Source: CAVQFB01 sp963711675
GTDB taxonomy: Bacteria > Acidobacteriota > Terriglobia > Terriglobales > Acidobacteriaceae
Direction of reading: 5' to 3'
Assembly: GCA_963711675.1 (NCBI GenBank)
Contig: CAVQFB010000002.1
Span: forward strand, 429,237-493,236
Length of the DNA: 64,000 bases
This document shows, one piece after another, positions 19,458 through 27,171 of the stretch. Numbering within the stretch: the first letter of the stretch is position 1; every line of letters begins with the position of its first letter. The position numbers were made by a program, and so were the translations under genes. The notes below the pieces were generated by a model, which worked only from the letters and a program-made list of their open reading frames with translations, did no database searches and had not been told where the DNA came from.

Positions 19458-21452
19458 ATGGACAAGGCCCCTACCCTTTTTTATCGGCGAGCATGGAATC
19501 ACGAGTTTGCCAAAGTCTGGGCTCCAATCCTGGGACTCGCCGTCTGTACCGGATTGCTGGACTTTCTCCATGAGTATATCTATTACCGTTTGAGTAATCG
19601 GGTCTCGCCATGGGCCATGATCGCGCATGGATTAGCGGTATGGTGGTTGAGTTACATCATCCTTGTCGTAATTGCACTCCTCATGGCCCACTGGTTTGTG
19701 CTGGCTCCTGACGTACTTGCCCGCAATCTTGGCATTCATTTTCTGGCCGCTCTGCTGTTGGCCTATGGTCACACGATCAGCAACGCTCTGCTAACCCCTG
19801 TCCCCGGCGTCACTGGTTCACCTCTGAGCAAGGTTGTTTTCATGGCTGGGCTGAACTTTCCCATTGATTTTGTTTCTTATTGGGCCATCATCGGACTCAA
19901 TTCGGCCTTCTCCTACTACGCGATCGCTCGGCGTAACGAAGAGCGATCAAACAAGGCTGCGTTGCACACGAGAACCTTGATCGAAACCAGCCTCGACCCG
20001 CTGGTGACGATAAATCGCGGAGGCCAGATAACGGACGCCAATCGGGCGGCCGAGCTGGTGACCGGGGTCGGTCGGGGAAGTTTGATCGGCAGCGATGTGG
20101 CGGCGTACTTCACCGAGCCGGAGAAGGCGCGCGCTGGCTGCGATCAGATTTTCGCAGAGCGGACGCTTCGGAACTTTCCGTTGACGATCCGCAGCGTTTC
20201 GGGCGGCGTCACCGACGTATTGTGCAACGCGAGTGTGTTCAAGAATGAGGCGGGAGAGGTGGAAGGAGCGGTCGCTGCCGCCCGCGATATCACGGATCGC
20301 AAACAGCGCGACGAACAGCTGCTACAGTCGCAGAAGCTGGAAGCCATCGGCCAGTTGGCCGGGGGCGTAGCTCACGATTTCAACAACATCATTGGCGTCA
20401 TCCTCGGGTACGCTGAACTCGCGCAGGCCCGAACATCCCTGGATGACCCTCTGGCCAAGCATATTGGCCGCATCCGCAACGCTGCCGAGCGCGGCGCCGC
20501 CCTCACCCGGCAGCTATTGGCCTTCAGCCGCAAGCAACCTCTGCAGCCGGAGATCTTGAATCTGAACGACATCGTCATCGAACTAGCCAAGATGCTAGTG
20601 CGCCTGGTGGGCGAGAACATTGAGGTCGTGGTTCAGACGTCTGACGATCTCGGCAGTGTAAAAGCCGACCCGATTCAGATCCAGCAGGTCCTGATCAACC
20701 TGGCCATCAATGCGCGCGATGCTATGCCGAATGGCGGAAAACTGGTGATTTCCATCGCCAATACCCGAATGGATGAAGGGTCGCCGGTTCCCAACGGTGA
20801 CTATGTGATGATCTCCGTCTCTGACACCGGCGTTGGCATGGACGAGGAAATCCGATCCCACATCTTCGAACCCTTCTTCACCACCAAAGGATTCGGGAAA
20901 GGCACGGGCCTCGGACTTTCAATCATCTACGGAATTATCCGGCAGAGCGGAGGTCACATATGGATCGAGAGTGAACCCGGCAAAGGGTCGACCTTCAAAA
21001 TCTGGCTGCCGCGAGTAAGCGAGCTTCCGGAACCCGGGGTGCGGGAGGCAAGCGTGATCCCTATCGTCCAGAAGGCGGTAGAGACGATTTTGCTCGTGGA
21101 GGACGAAACCGAACTCGCCAACATGACCCGCGAAGTTCTCGAAGAGAGCGGCTTCCGGGTCTTGCAGGCTGCCAGCGCAGAGGAAGCCCTGGATTTATCT
21201 GCGGCTTTCAAAGGCAAGATCGATCTGCTACTCACCGATGTTGTCTTGCGCACCGGTATGGACGGAACCATGCTCGCCGAACGCCTGCGCGCTTCGCGTC
21301 CCGACCTGAAGGTAATCTACATGTCCGGCTACAACGAGGTAATGGTGGCCTTCGGCGGCAAACGCGCCCTGGGCGCAGAGCTGCTGGAAAAACCCTTCAC
21401 CACGATCACGCTCCGCAGCAAGCTGCGCGAAATTCTAGATAGAGACTCGTAA
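19458..21452 (+). CDS. Membrane-bound PAS hybrid histidine kinase with C-terminal receiver
   Basis: From ATG at 19458 the protein has 664 residues; the frame is open from 19350. The order is a membrane region with four or five hydrophobic spans (residues 20-160), a PAS domain (about 175-280; DPLVTINRGGQITDANRAAELV), a HisKA domain with the phosphorylated His306 in GVAHDFNNIIG, and a HATPase domain. The HATPase shows the N box (INLAINARDAM), the G1 box (SDTGVGM) and the G2 box (GKGTGLGLSIIYGI). The C-terminal receiver domain has ILLVEDE acidic residues and phospho-acceptor Asp594 in LLTDVVL. It is a sensor for phosphorelay; the signal is unknown and no response regulator gene is adjacent. Confidence 0.92.
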   Translation: MDKAPTLFYRRAWNHEFAKVWAPILGLAVCTGLLDFLHEYIYYRLSNRVSPWAMIAHGLAVWWLSYIILVVIALLMAHWFVLAPDVLARNLGIHFLAALLLAYGHTISNALLTPVPGVTGSPLSKVVFMAGLNFPIDFVSYWAIIGLNSAFSYYAIARRNEERSNKAALHTRTLIETSLDPLVTINRGGQITDANRAAELVTGVGRGSLIGSDVAAYFTEPEKARAGCDQIFAERTLRNFPLTIRSVSGGVTDVLCNASVFKNEAGEVEGAVAAARDITDRKQRDEQLLQSQKLEAIGQLAGGVAHDFNNIIGVILGYAELAQARTSLDDPLAKHIGRIRNAAERGAALTRQLLAFSRKQPLQPEILNLNDIVIELAKMLVRLVGENIEVVVQTSDDLGSVKADPIQIQQVLINLAINARDAMPNGGKLVISIANTRMDEGSPVPNGDYVMISVSDTGVGMDEEIRSHIFEPFFTTKGFGKGTGLGLSIIYGIIRQSGGHIWIESEPGKGSTFKIWLPRVSELPEPGVREASVIPIVQKAVETILLVEDETELANMTREVLEESGFRVLQAASAEEALDLSAAFKGKIDLLLTDVVLRTGMDGTMLAERLRASRPDLKVIYMSGYNEVMVAFGGKRALGAELLEKPFTTITLRSKLREILDRDS

Positions 21453-21482
21453 CCCGCGCAGCATCTTCTGGTTTCTCGTCAG

Positions 21483-21779
21483 CTGGTTCTCGCCAGCCGG
21501 CCCAGCAAGTGCGATTACTACGTCACCAACAAGACCCCGGCCTCATTCGAGGTTCACGAGCTTGGGGGCGGTACTTCCAGCGTTCGTTTCGACTACCGCA
21601 TCATCGCCCTGCGGAAAAACTGCGAGAACATCCGTCTCAAGGACTACACCAACGCTCCCGATCCCCGCAAGATGATGAAGCGGCCAAAGGAAATGCGCCA
21701 AGGGCCAGCCGACGATCAGTCCGGCGGCACAAGCCGCGCCTGCCCTTCGATAAGAGCAAAGGTGTTGTCAAGAGCGTAG
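21483..21779 (+). pseudogene. C-terminal remnant of a secreted acidobacterial protein
   Basis: An open 98-codon frame without a start codon or ribosome binding site. It contains YYVTNKTPASFEVHELGGG, then VRFDYRIIALRKNCENIRLKD, the conserved tail of large exported acidobacterial proteins with tail-fibre-like ends. The N-terminal hundreds of residues are absent; upstream is the end of the histidine kinase. I read it as a gene fragment left after rearrangement. The plus-strand frame at 21509 is out of phase with it. Confidence 0.6.
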
Positions 21780-21822
21780 TGATCCTGGGCGGTGCAACGC
21801 TGCCACGCACTCACTGACTCCG

Positions 21823-23064
21823 CTAGTGCTGTTTGTGGTTGGCCGACGCGTCGCTTGCCAACTCTGACTTTGTCGCCTCAGTATCGAGCACTCGGTACAT
21901 CGTCTGCATGCCGCCCTTCATGTGGTCGTCCACATGACAATGGAACATCCATGTCCCAGCCATATCCGGCGTCATGTCGGCGGTCACGAACTGCGCCGGT
22001 CCGATGGTCGGCAGCACGTCCATATATTGACCGCGCACACTCACCAGGTTGCCGTGCCAGTGCGGGGTGTGAAAATTGAAGCCATTGCCCATGGTCATCA
22101 CGTACCAGCGGACATGCTCGCCCTTGCGCATAGTCATCATCGGACCATTGCTGAACATGTATCCGTTGATCGTGGATTTCGTGTTGCTGATCGCAAAGCC
22201 GTGGCCCAGCGGAAGGTCGGCATTGCCTTCGGGATCTTCCGGCACAGCCTCGAGCCGATTCAGCTTGGCTGGATCGGCGATATGCGCATGCACGTTCTGG
22301 TTGAAATACTGGCTCTGGTTTTCGTCGACGATCATGAACAGGGCGAAAAACTCGTGGTCCATGTCCTTGGGCGAGCCGTCGGGGCGAGCCATGCCGCGGC
22401 GCGTGATGACGATAGGGCCAATCAGGCCGGCGTTCACATCTTTCGGTTCGTAATTGTGCGAGTGGTAGATCCACACCACGGAACTGCCGTCCTGCGGGCC
22501 AGGACCGGCCTGCTCGCGCGCGGTCCAGTTATATATGTGTGTCTTGCCCGGCGGGACCAGGCCATCGGCTTCGGGATGGTCCATGCCGTCGGCGTACATC
22601 GCGCCTTCGGAATCGCGCGAGTAGGCAACACCGTGCGGGTGCAGGCTGAACGGGAAGCTCGCGTTGTTACGAAACACAACTTTGATGGTGTCCCCAACTT
22701 CAGCGCGAATGACGGGTCCGAGCAGGCCCATGTGGGCCAGCTCCGGCGGCCGGGGCTTGAGCGTGCCAAAGGTGTCGTCGGTGTACTCACGAAAGACGGC
22801 TTTGCGATACGTGGCGCCAATGCGGTCGGCGGCGGGTGAGGCCCACACACGCGCGTAGGGATCGAAGGCCCGGGCCATCATCATGTCCTTGCCGTCCGGT
22901 GTGTAGTTCCACTCGATCTCTTCGGCAGCGATGTAATACGTGCGGGTCGTGCCAGTCGGCGTTTTGGCAGCGAGTTTCGACGCAGCCGGCGCGTCGATCG
23001 GCAAGAGCATGCAACACAGACACAGCAGCACGAGCACACAACCAGATTTGCGGACACGCCGCAT
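21823..23064 (-). CDS. Secreted multicopper oxidase, ceruloplasmin-like two-domain type
   Basis: A 413-residue exported oxidase. ATG at 23064 follows GAGGAGGAAACC and begins a signal peptide (MRRVRKSGCVLVLLCLCCML, cleavage near APAASK); an earlier ATG at 23124 lacks these features. Copper motifs are all present: LHPHGVAY (first HxH), IYHSHNYE (second HxH), HTPHWHG (third, type 1 and trinuclear ligands) and HCHVDDHMKGGM, which supplies the HCH and type 1 ligands including the axial Met. The N-terminal cupredoxin part (YYIAAEEIEWNYTPDG) and ADGMDHPEADGLVPPG resemble ceruloplasmin/hephaestin-like bacterial oxidases. Probable substrates are metal ions or phenolics. No copper-transport genes are near. 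Confidence 0.9.
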   Translation of the reverse strand: MRRVRKSGCVLVLLCLCCMLLPIDAPAASKLAAKTPTGTTRTYYIAAEEIEWNYTPDGKDMMMARAFDPYARVWASPAADRIGATYRKAVFREYTDDTFGTLKPRPPELAHMGLLGPVIRAEVGDTIKVVFRNNASFPFSLHPHGVAYSRDSEGAMYADGMDHPEADGLVPPGKTHIYNWTAREQAGPGPQDGSSVVWIYHSHNYEPKDVNAGLIGPIVITRRGMARPDGSPKDMDHEFFALFMIVDENQSQYFNQNVHAHIADPAKLNRLEAVPEDPEGNADLPLGHGFAISNTKSTINGYMFSNGPMMTMRKGEHVRWYVMTMGNGFNFHTPHWHGNLVSVRGQYMDVLPTIGPAQFVTADMTPDMAGTWMFHCHVDDHMKGGMQTMYRVLDTEATKSELASDASANHKQH

Positions 23065-23121
23065 GGTTTCCTCCTCGATCTTATATGAGCAGAGTGTAGG
23101 GAGAGAGTGTGTGGAATTGTG

Positions 23122-23212
23122 CACTACGGGTCGACACGGCGCAAGACAATTCCGAGGAGAGCCGTGATCAGGCGTGAGCAGTATTAGAAAACGACCTCAG
23201 AGCTGAGCGTGC
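23122..23212. repeat. Left copy of 91/92-bp direct repeat flanking an RHH cassette
   Basis: This segment recurs at 23911-24002 with about four differences, one of them an extra base. The shared sequence starts CACTACGGGTCG and ends CTGAGCGTGC. Between the copies lie only the two small genes and REP-like hairpins, so recombination between the copies would remove the cassette exactly. Confidence 0.9.
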
Positions 23213-23220
23213 CGTGTGCT

Positions 23221-23260
23221 CCACCCTTTTCGCGCTTTTTGCGGAAGGGTGGGATTCCAC
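23221..23260. repeat. REP-like hairpin element
   Basis: CCACCCTT at 23221-23228 pairs perfectly with AAGGGTGG at 23245-23252. The overlapping GTGGGATTCCAC (23249-23260) is the exact reverse complement of GTGGAATCCCAC at 25528-25539. With 23872-23904 and 25521-25572 it makes three related copies within 2.4 kb. Confidence 0.65.
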
Positions 23261-23310
23261 GTTCCTCTCTCACTCGGAACTTGGCTTTTAATTCTTTAGT
23301 TCCTTCGCAT

Positions 23311-23335
23311 GCACCAGAATGGTGTATACTGGTGC
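23311..23335 (+). promoter_or_regulatory. Inverted-repeat operator over the promoter of the RHH cassette
   Basis: GCACCAG (23311-23317) and CTGGTGC (23329-23335) form a perfect 7-bp inverted repeat. A TATACT -10 hexamer (23325-23330) lies inside it and the GTG start follows three bases later. This arrangement suits autoregulation by the RHH protein; the mRNA leader must be very short. Confidence 0.65.
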
Positions 23336-23337
23336 GC

Positions 23338-23592
23338 GTGGCAGAAAGCAAACAGGTTCGTCGCAGTGTTACGCTTCCCGTCCAGATCGCGAAACAGGTC
23401 GATTCCATCGCCAAGCGCCGTCGTCTGAGCGACAATCGGGTCCTGCTGGAACTGATTGAGGAAGGGATGGAAGCTCGAAAACAGAAGGAGAAGGCGTTCT
23501 TCGATCTCGCCGAACGCTTCCGTCAGTCCAAGGACCCGGAGGAAATCAAGCGTCTGGGAGACCAGTTGGGAACCTTCGTCTTCGGTGAGTAA
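23338..23592 (+). CDS. Ribbon-helix-helix (CopG-like) protein, probable antitoxin or autoregulator
   Basis: An 84-residue protein from GTG at 23338; the frame is open further upstream, but that part crosses the operator and a repeat. The N-terminal strand and helices (VRRSVTLPVQIAKQVDSIAKRRRLSDNRVLLELIEEGM) fit the RHH fold, where the strand RRSVTLP contacts DNA. The C-terminal half is charged and helical (KAFFDLAERFRQSKDPEEIKRLGDQLG), as in proteins that bind a partner. The stop TAA overlaps the start of the next gene by one base, so the two are translationally coupled. Position, size and operator resemble a toxin-antitoxin unit, with this protein as the DNA-binding member. Confidence 0.75.
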   Translation: MAESKQVRRSVTLPVQIAKQVDSIAKRRRLSDNRVLLELIEEGMEARKQKEKAFFDLAERFRQSKDPEEIKRLGDQLGTFVFGE

Positions 23593-23837
23593 TGCCGCAA
23601 ATCGAAAGCTGGTCGCGCCTGCCTGCCGCTGTCCGCGAACACCTCGCTGAACGGATGCGCGACCGCCATATCAGCATCAGCGATCTCAACCAATTGCGCC
23701 TATGGATCGAAACCAAACCAACTGTGCCCGAAGGCCCCTGGTATAAGGATTTCGGTACCTTCAAGCTCTGCGGCGAAGGCAAATACCCCAAGACTTTCCT
23801 TCTCGCCGGACAGCCTGCCCTCGGCCAAGAACTGTAA
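23592..23837 (+). CDS. Partner protein of the RHH cassette, function unknown
   Basis: An 81-residue protein whose ATG overlaps the stop codon of the RHH gene (TAATG). The first half is helical (RLPAAVREHLAERMRDRHISISDLNQLRLWIETK) and the second half has strands (WYKDFGTFKLCGEGKYPKTFLLAGQ). The second half resembles small proteins of the type II toxin-antitoxin and DUF4160-like groups, but I cannot match a family with confidence. No catalytic motif is evident. By context it is the effector or co-regulator of the pair. Both genes lie between the 90-bp direct repeats. Confidence 0.6.
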   Translation: MPQIESWSRLPAAVREHLAERMRDRHISISDLNQLRLWIETKPTVPEGPWYKDFGTFKLCGEGKYPKTFLLAGQPALGQEL

Positions 23838-23871
23838 ACGAAAAATCCACAGTGGGTTAGTGACGTGCCAT

Positions 23872-23904
23872 CCCACCCTTCGCAAGGAACAAAAAAGGGC
23901 GGGG
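23872..23904. repeat. REP-like hairpin element
   Basis: CCCACCCTT at 23872-23880 faces AAGGGCGGGG at 23895-23904 across a short A-rich loop. It begins 35 bases after the stop of the RHH partner gene and ends just before the right direct repeat. It may also act as a terminator. Confidence 0.55.
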
Positions 23905-23910
23905 ACCCGG

Positions 23911-24002
23911 CACTACGGGTCGGCACGGCGCAAGACAATTCCGAGGGAGAGGCGTGATCAGGCGTGAGCAGTATTAGAAAACGACCTCAGAACTGAGCGT
24001 GC
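23911..24002. repeat. Right copy of the direct repeat
   Basis: Second copy of the repeat at 23122-23212. It lies directly before the 3' end of the HTH-Mop regulator gene. Confidence 0.9.
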
Positions 24003-24039
24003 GGAGGCGTGCCGTGCCAAGAGGTGAGGGATTCTCATG

Positions 24040-24474
24040 TCACACCCGCAAAATCATGACCTCGGTTGCTTTGATGAGCGCCGCCGCCGTCTGGCCCGCT
24101 TTGAGTTTCATTTCGCGAGCAGAGCTGGCGGTAATGATCGAGGTGATTTGCTGATCCCCGATCGAAATCACGACCTCGGCCATAAGCCCGCTAAGGCGCA
24201 CGCTGTCAATCCGCCCGACTAGTTGATTTCTTCCACTCACGCGCCGGATCAGGAGCGCCCTCTCCTGCCAGGTTTTGGCTCTAGTCCGGTACAGGAAGCG
24301 ATCTACTTCACTCTGAGGAATACGATGGTGGCCTCCGGCTGTACGAACGCTTCGAATCTTCTCCTTGTAAATCCACTGCTTGATGGTGGGGAAACTGATC
24401 CCCATTTGCAGAGCCGCATCACGCAGCTTTAACAGGTCGTCACTTCGCTGCCCGGATTTGTCCTTCGGCGTCAT
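24040..24474 (-). CDS. HTH regulator fused to a molybdate-binding Mop (TOBE) domain
   Basis: A 144-residue two-domain protein. Residues about 14-62 form a MerR/excisionase-type helix-turn-helix (LLKLRDAALQMGISFPTIKQWI, then the wing TAGGHHRIPQSEVDRFL). Residues about 77-143 form a Mop/molbindin domain (NQLVGRIDSVRLSGLMAEVV, TSIITASSAREMKLKAGQ, AAALIKATEVMIL). Such proteins bind molybdate or tungstate and probably act as sensors. It is divergent from the porin-like gene at 24651. The 176 bases between contain GTATGTCATATAC (24593-24605), an imperfect palindrome that could be its operator. No mod transporter or molybdoenzyme is in the window. Confidence 0.85.
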   Translation of the reverse strand: MTPKDKSGQRSDDLLKLRDAALQMGISFPTIKQWIYKEKIRSVRTAGGHHRIPQSEVDRFLYRTRAKTWQERALLIRRVSGRNQLVGRIDSVRLSGLMAEVVISIGDQQITSIITASSAREMKLKAGQTAAALIKATEVMILRV

Positions 24475-24650
24475 CGGACCGAAATCGTACAGTCAACGGA
24501 AGGCGTGGTCAAATGCGGAGGGCGTGACGTTAATCAGGCGTAAGTTGCTTTTGTTAACAGCATGGAACCGCATTGTATTAGACAACATAACCGTATGTCA
24601 TATACACTTCTGAGTTCTTTCAGCACTATCCCTATCCGTCTGGAGGCAAA

Positions 24651-25478
24651 ATGCGTAGACCTGCTTCGGTTTTCGTGGTCGTTGTGCTCTGTCTTCTTTC
24701 AAAGCTGACCTTTGCACAAGACGCATATTTTGATAATTGGTTTACTCGTGTGGACAAGACACAGGCGGAGCAGCCTCACTGGATCACACCATTAGCGACC
24801 ACGACACCGCGCCTGGAGGAAGAGTTCCGCTACGACCAGTTGTGGCAGGTGAACGCAGCGGGTGTGACGACCAACAACCACGACGGTGGCAAGGGGTTGG
24901 AACTGATTCCACTGGAGAAGGTGGAAGTGATATTCAATTTGCCTCCCTACCTTGACCACAGTAACCACAAGGTGAAAAACGGCTGGGGGGACGTCGCGTT
25001 TCTTGTGAAATACCGGTTGCTTTCCTCCAACGAGGAACACGGCAATTACATTCTGACGGCATTTCTGGGCTGGAGCCTGCCCACCGGGTCCTTCACCAAC
25101 GGCGCGCCGCACGCGGTCATCACACCGACCATTGCTTATGGAAAGGGCCTTGGCCACTTTGACGCACAAGGAACGTTCGGAATTGGAATGCCCGTCGCCG
25201 ATACCAAGATCGTGGGTCGAACCTACGCCTGGAACAACGCCTTCCAATACCGTGTGCTTCGGAAGTTTTGGCCGGAGGTCGAACTCAATTCAACCTTCTT
25301 TCAAGATGGCCCGAACGATGGAAAGAAACAGAACTTCGTGACTCCGGGTCTGGTCATCGGACGGCTTCACCTTTTCAACAGAATCGGCTTTAGCTTCGGC
25401 GGCGGATACCAAATCGCTACGACCCGCTTTCATACCACTAATCACAACGCCATTTTGTCGTTCCGCTTCCCCTTCTGA
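24651..25478 (+). CDS. Outer-membrane porin-like protein, MetA-pathway/transporter type
   Basis: A 275-residue exported protein with signal peptide MRRPASVFVVVVLCLLSKLT and cleavage after FAQ. CTGGAGG lies six bases before the start. The mature part reads as a beta barrel: DNWFTRVDKTQAEQPHWITPL, GKGLELIPLEKVEVIFNLPPY, GDVAFLVKYRLL, YILTAFLGWSLPTG, and a final strand SFRFPF ending in Phe. The pattern ...PLEKVEVIFNLPPY..GWGDVAFLVKYRL...PTG matches the outer-membrane family annotated as phenol degradation MetA-like or transporter. The substrate is unknown. It is transcribed divergently from the HTH-Mop regulator, which may control it. Confidence 0.72.
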   Translation: MRRPASVFVVVVLCLLSKLTFAQDAYFDNWFTRVDKTQAEQPHWITPLATTTPRLEEEFRYDQLWQVNAAGVTTNNHDGGKGLELIPLEKVEVIFNLPPYLDHSNHKVKNGWGDVAFLVKYRLLSSNEEHGNYILTAFLGWSLPTGSFTNGAPHAVITPTIAYGKGLGHFDAQGTFGIGMPVADTKIVGRTYAWNNAFQYRVLRKFWPEVELNSTFFQDGPNDGKKQNFVTPGLVIGRLHLFNRIGFSFGGGYQIATTRFHTTNHNAILSFRFPF

Positions 25479-25520
25479 GGCTGGCAGCTTCGGGCGTCTG
25501 AGGAAGAATCCCAAGTGGTT

Positions 25521-25572
25521 TGGCGAGGTGGAATCCCACGTCTCGCAAAAGCGCGAGACATGGGGCACCCGG
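25521..25572. repeat. REP-like hairpin element
   Basis: GTGGAATCCCAC (25528-25539) is the reverse complement of the core at 23249-23260. It is followed by a hairpin with arms GTCTCGC (25540-25546) and GCGAGAC (25553-25559). It lies between the porin-like gene and the convergent DUF2277 gene. Confidence 0.6.
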
Positions 25573-25586
25573 CTCTCGAAACCAGG

Positions 25587-25856
25587 TTAAGCACCGAAGC
25601 GCTCGGCGGCGCGTGCTTTCGCTTTGGCGGCCTCTTCTTCGCGGTTCTTGGGCGGAGCCGTGGTGTCGAGCGAGTGAAGCAGACGCGCGGAGACAGCGGC
25701 GATCTCGTCGACAGCGGCCAGGAAGGCTGGCTCATTGGCCTTCGACGGCTTGGTGAAGCCGCTGATCTTGCGTACGAACTGAATGGAAGCGGCGCGAATT
25801 TCTTCGTCAGTGACGGGTGGGTCGAAATTGAACAGGGTTTTGATGTTGCGGCACAT
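25587..25856 (-). CDS. DUF2277 family protein
   Basis: An 89-residue protein. The start is ATG at 25856, behind GAGG; an upstream start at 25907 would add 17 unrelated residues. The sequence begins MCRNIKTLFNFDPPVTDEEI and continues FVRKISGFTKPSKANEPAF, which is the signature of DUF2277. The family is widespread in bacteria and has no assigned function. The C-terminus is charged (REEEAAKAKARAAERF). It stands at the end of a group of small minus-strand genes (28968 to 25587) that may be partly co-transcribed. Confidence 0.9.
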   Translation of the reverse strand: MCRNIKTLFNFDPPVTDEEIRAASIQFVRKISGFTKPSKANEPAFLAAVDEIAAVSARLLHSLDTTAPPKNREEEAAKAKARAAERFGA

Positions 25857-25928
25857 GCGAGAAGACCTCGGAGTCAGAACGATAAAGCGGTGTGACGTCA
25901 GCTGCAATTATAGGACAGAAAAAACCGG

Positions 25929-26351
25929 TTATTTCTTCGCCGCGATGCGTTTCTCCCAGGCTTCCTGCTCGGCTTTTCCCCAGTGTGAAACGAGGATGGA
26001 ATATCCGTCGGGGTCGGCGAACTGGATTTCGCCGCTGGGCATGTATTCCGGGTAGCGGATCAGCGGCACCTTGACGCCACCGGCCAACAGTTGCTCGCGC
26101 AGTCCGGCGAGGTCAGGCGTGTACAGGCAGAGCATGACGCCGTTGTTGGAACCGTTAACCGGCTCTTCCGCGCGGAGAAACATGATGGCGCCACCCTCGC
26201 AGTGAAGGCGCGCCCAGCAAAGGGGATTGCAGCGGTCCGTGTCGATGGTGGTGAATCCGAGAAGTTCGTAAAAGGCGATTGACTTCTCGATCTCCGCGAC
26301 GTGAAACATGGGAGTGGAGTAGGAAGCTTTGGCGGTCATGGCGCCCGTCAT
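25929..26351 (-). CDS. VOC-family (glyoxalase/bleomycin resistance) protein
   Basis: A 140-residue protein, or 136 if it starts at the second Met (26339). It has the two beta-alpha-beta-beta-beta modules of the vicinal oxygen chelate fold: STPMFHVAEIEKSIAFYELLGF at the start and MPSGEIQFADPDGYSILVSHW at the end. The His in FHVAE and the Glu in GEIQFADPDG are at the usual metal-ligand positions. The exact reaction is not predictable. It is 72 bases upstream of the DUF2277 gene on the same strand. Confidence 0.85.
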   Translation of the reverse strand: MTGAMTAKASYSTPMFHVAEIEKSIAFYELLGFTTIDTDRCNPLCWARLHCEGGAIMFLRAEEPVNGSNNGVMLCLYTPDLAGLREQLLAGGVKVPLIRYPEYMPSGEIQFADPDGYSILVSHWGKAEQEAWEKRIAAKK

Positions 26352-26408
26352 TTTAGCGCTTCGGGAAGGCGTGCGGAGGCCGCTGGAAATGGGGCCCGAG
26401 GAAGGTGG

Positions 26409-26795
26409 TCACTTCCTGACCTTGGAGCGGGCCTCGTTATCCTTGATACGCGCCTTGACCATCTTTTTCACGAGCGCGGCCGGGAGCGGTTGGTCGACAG
26501 GGAAGCGGATGGTCCCTTTGGAAAGGCCGTAGGATTTGAGATCAGCCTTGTGCGCGGCGATCAGAGACGAGTTCATGGGAAAAAAACTGCAGTGGTCCTT
26601 GAAGGCGGCGAAGGCGACGAGAGAGCGTAGGTAGTGGAACGTGGGGATGCCGTAGCTGATCTTCTCGGTGGCTTTGGGCGCGGCAGCCTGGATGATTTCG
26701 CGCATTTTCTCGAGAGTGCTGCGCGCCGGTTCGGGGACGGATGATAAGTAGCTGTCGATGTCTTTTGGCGGAGCGGATTTCATCGAAGATTTCAC
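26409..26795 (-). CDS. DUF1801 (YdhG-like) family protein
   Basis: About 128 residues from GTG at 26795, which has AAAGGA upstream; ATG at 26783 is the alternative. The family phrase is MKSAPPKDIDSYLSSVPEPARSTLEKMREII, followed by KISYGIPTFHYLRSLVAFAAFKDHCSFFP and KGTIRFPVDQPLPAALVKKMVKARI. These blocks match DUF1801 from start to end. Members are small cytoplasmic proteins without known function, sometimes compared with the frataxin/YdhG fold. The adjacent small minus-strand genes may share its transcript. Confidence 0.88.
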   Translation of the reverse strand: MKSSMKSAPPKDIDSYLSSVPEPARSTLEKMREIIQAAAPKATEKISYGIPTFHYLRSLVAFAAFKDHCSFFPMNSSLIAAHKADLKSYGLSKGTIRFPVDQPLPAALVKKMVKARIKDNEARSKVRK

Positions 26796-26851
26796 AAGTG
26801 GAATTTCCTTTCTGTCCTCAGCATAACGACCGGGTTCCGGCGCCACTACGG

Positions 26852-27148
26852 CTATCCCCCGGCGATGGCGCCGATAATTATGAACGGCTCCTTGCCGGAA
26901 GCGACGGCGTCAGGCAAAGGAGCGTCGGGCGATTCGTGCGAGAGGTCCTCTTCGCAGGCGAAGAAGCGCAGGAAGGGGCGGCGCTGTTGAGTCACGTAGT
27001 CGCGGATAGTGCCGCGCAGCATGGGATAGCGGGCTTCAATCGCGTCGAGGACCGATCGCTGCGTGACGGGAGCGGCGACGTCGAGAGTGAGTTCGCCATC
27101 GACATGGGCGAGCTTGCGGAGATGGAAGGGAAGGAGGATGCGCATCAT
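26852..27148 (-). CDS. MoaD/ThiS-like ubiquitin-fold protein ending in Gly-Gly
   Basis: A 98-residue protein of the beta-grasp sulfur-carrier type. The pattern is an N-terminal strand (MRILLPFHLRKLAHVDGELTLDV), a helix (TQRSVLDAIEARYPMLRGTI), then RRPFLRFFACEEDLSHE, and a C-terminus that ends IIIGAIAGG. The terminal Gly-Gly is what a MoeB- or ThiF-type E1 enzyme would adenylate. No moaE, moeB, thiG or sulfurtransferase gene is in the window, so the client pathway is unknown. It starts 23 bases after the PhnB-like gene ends. No clear ribosome binding site precedes it, which suggests coupling. Confidence 0.8.
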   Translation of the reverse strand: MMRILLPFHLRKLAHVDGELTLDVAAPVTQRSVLDAIEARYPMLRGTIRDYVTQQRRPFLRFFACEEDLSHESPDAPLPDAVASGKEPFIIIGAIAGG

Positions 27149-27171
27149 GGTTAACCGCTATTGCGCAGCAT

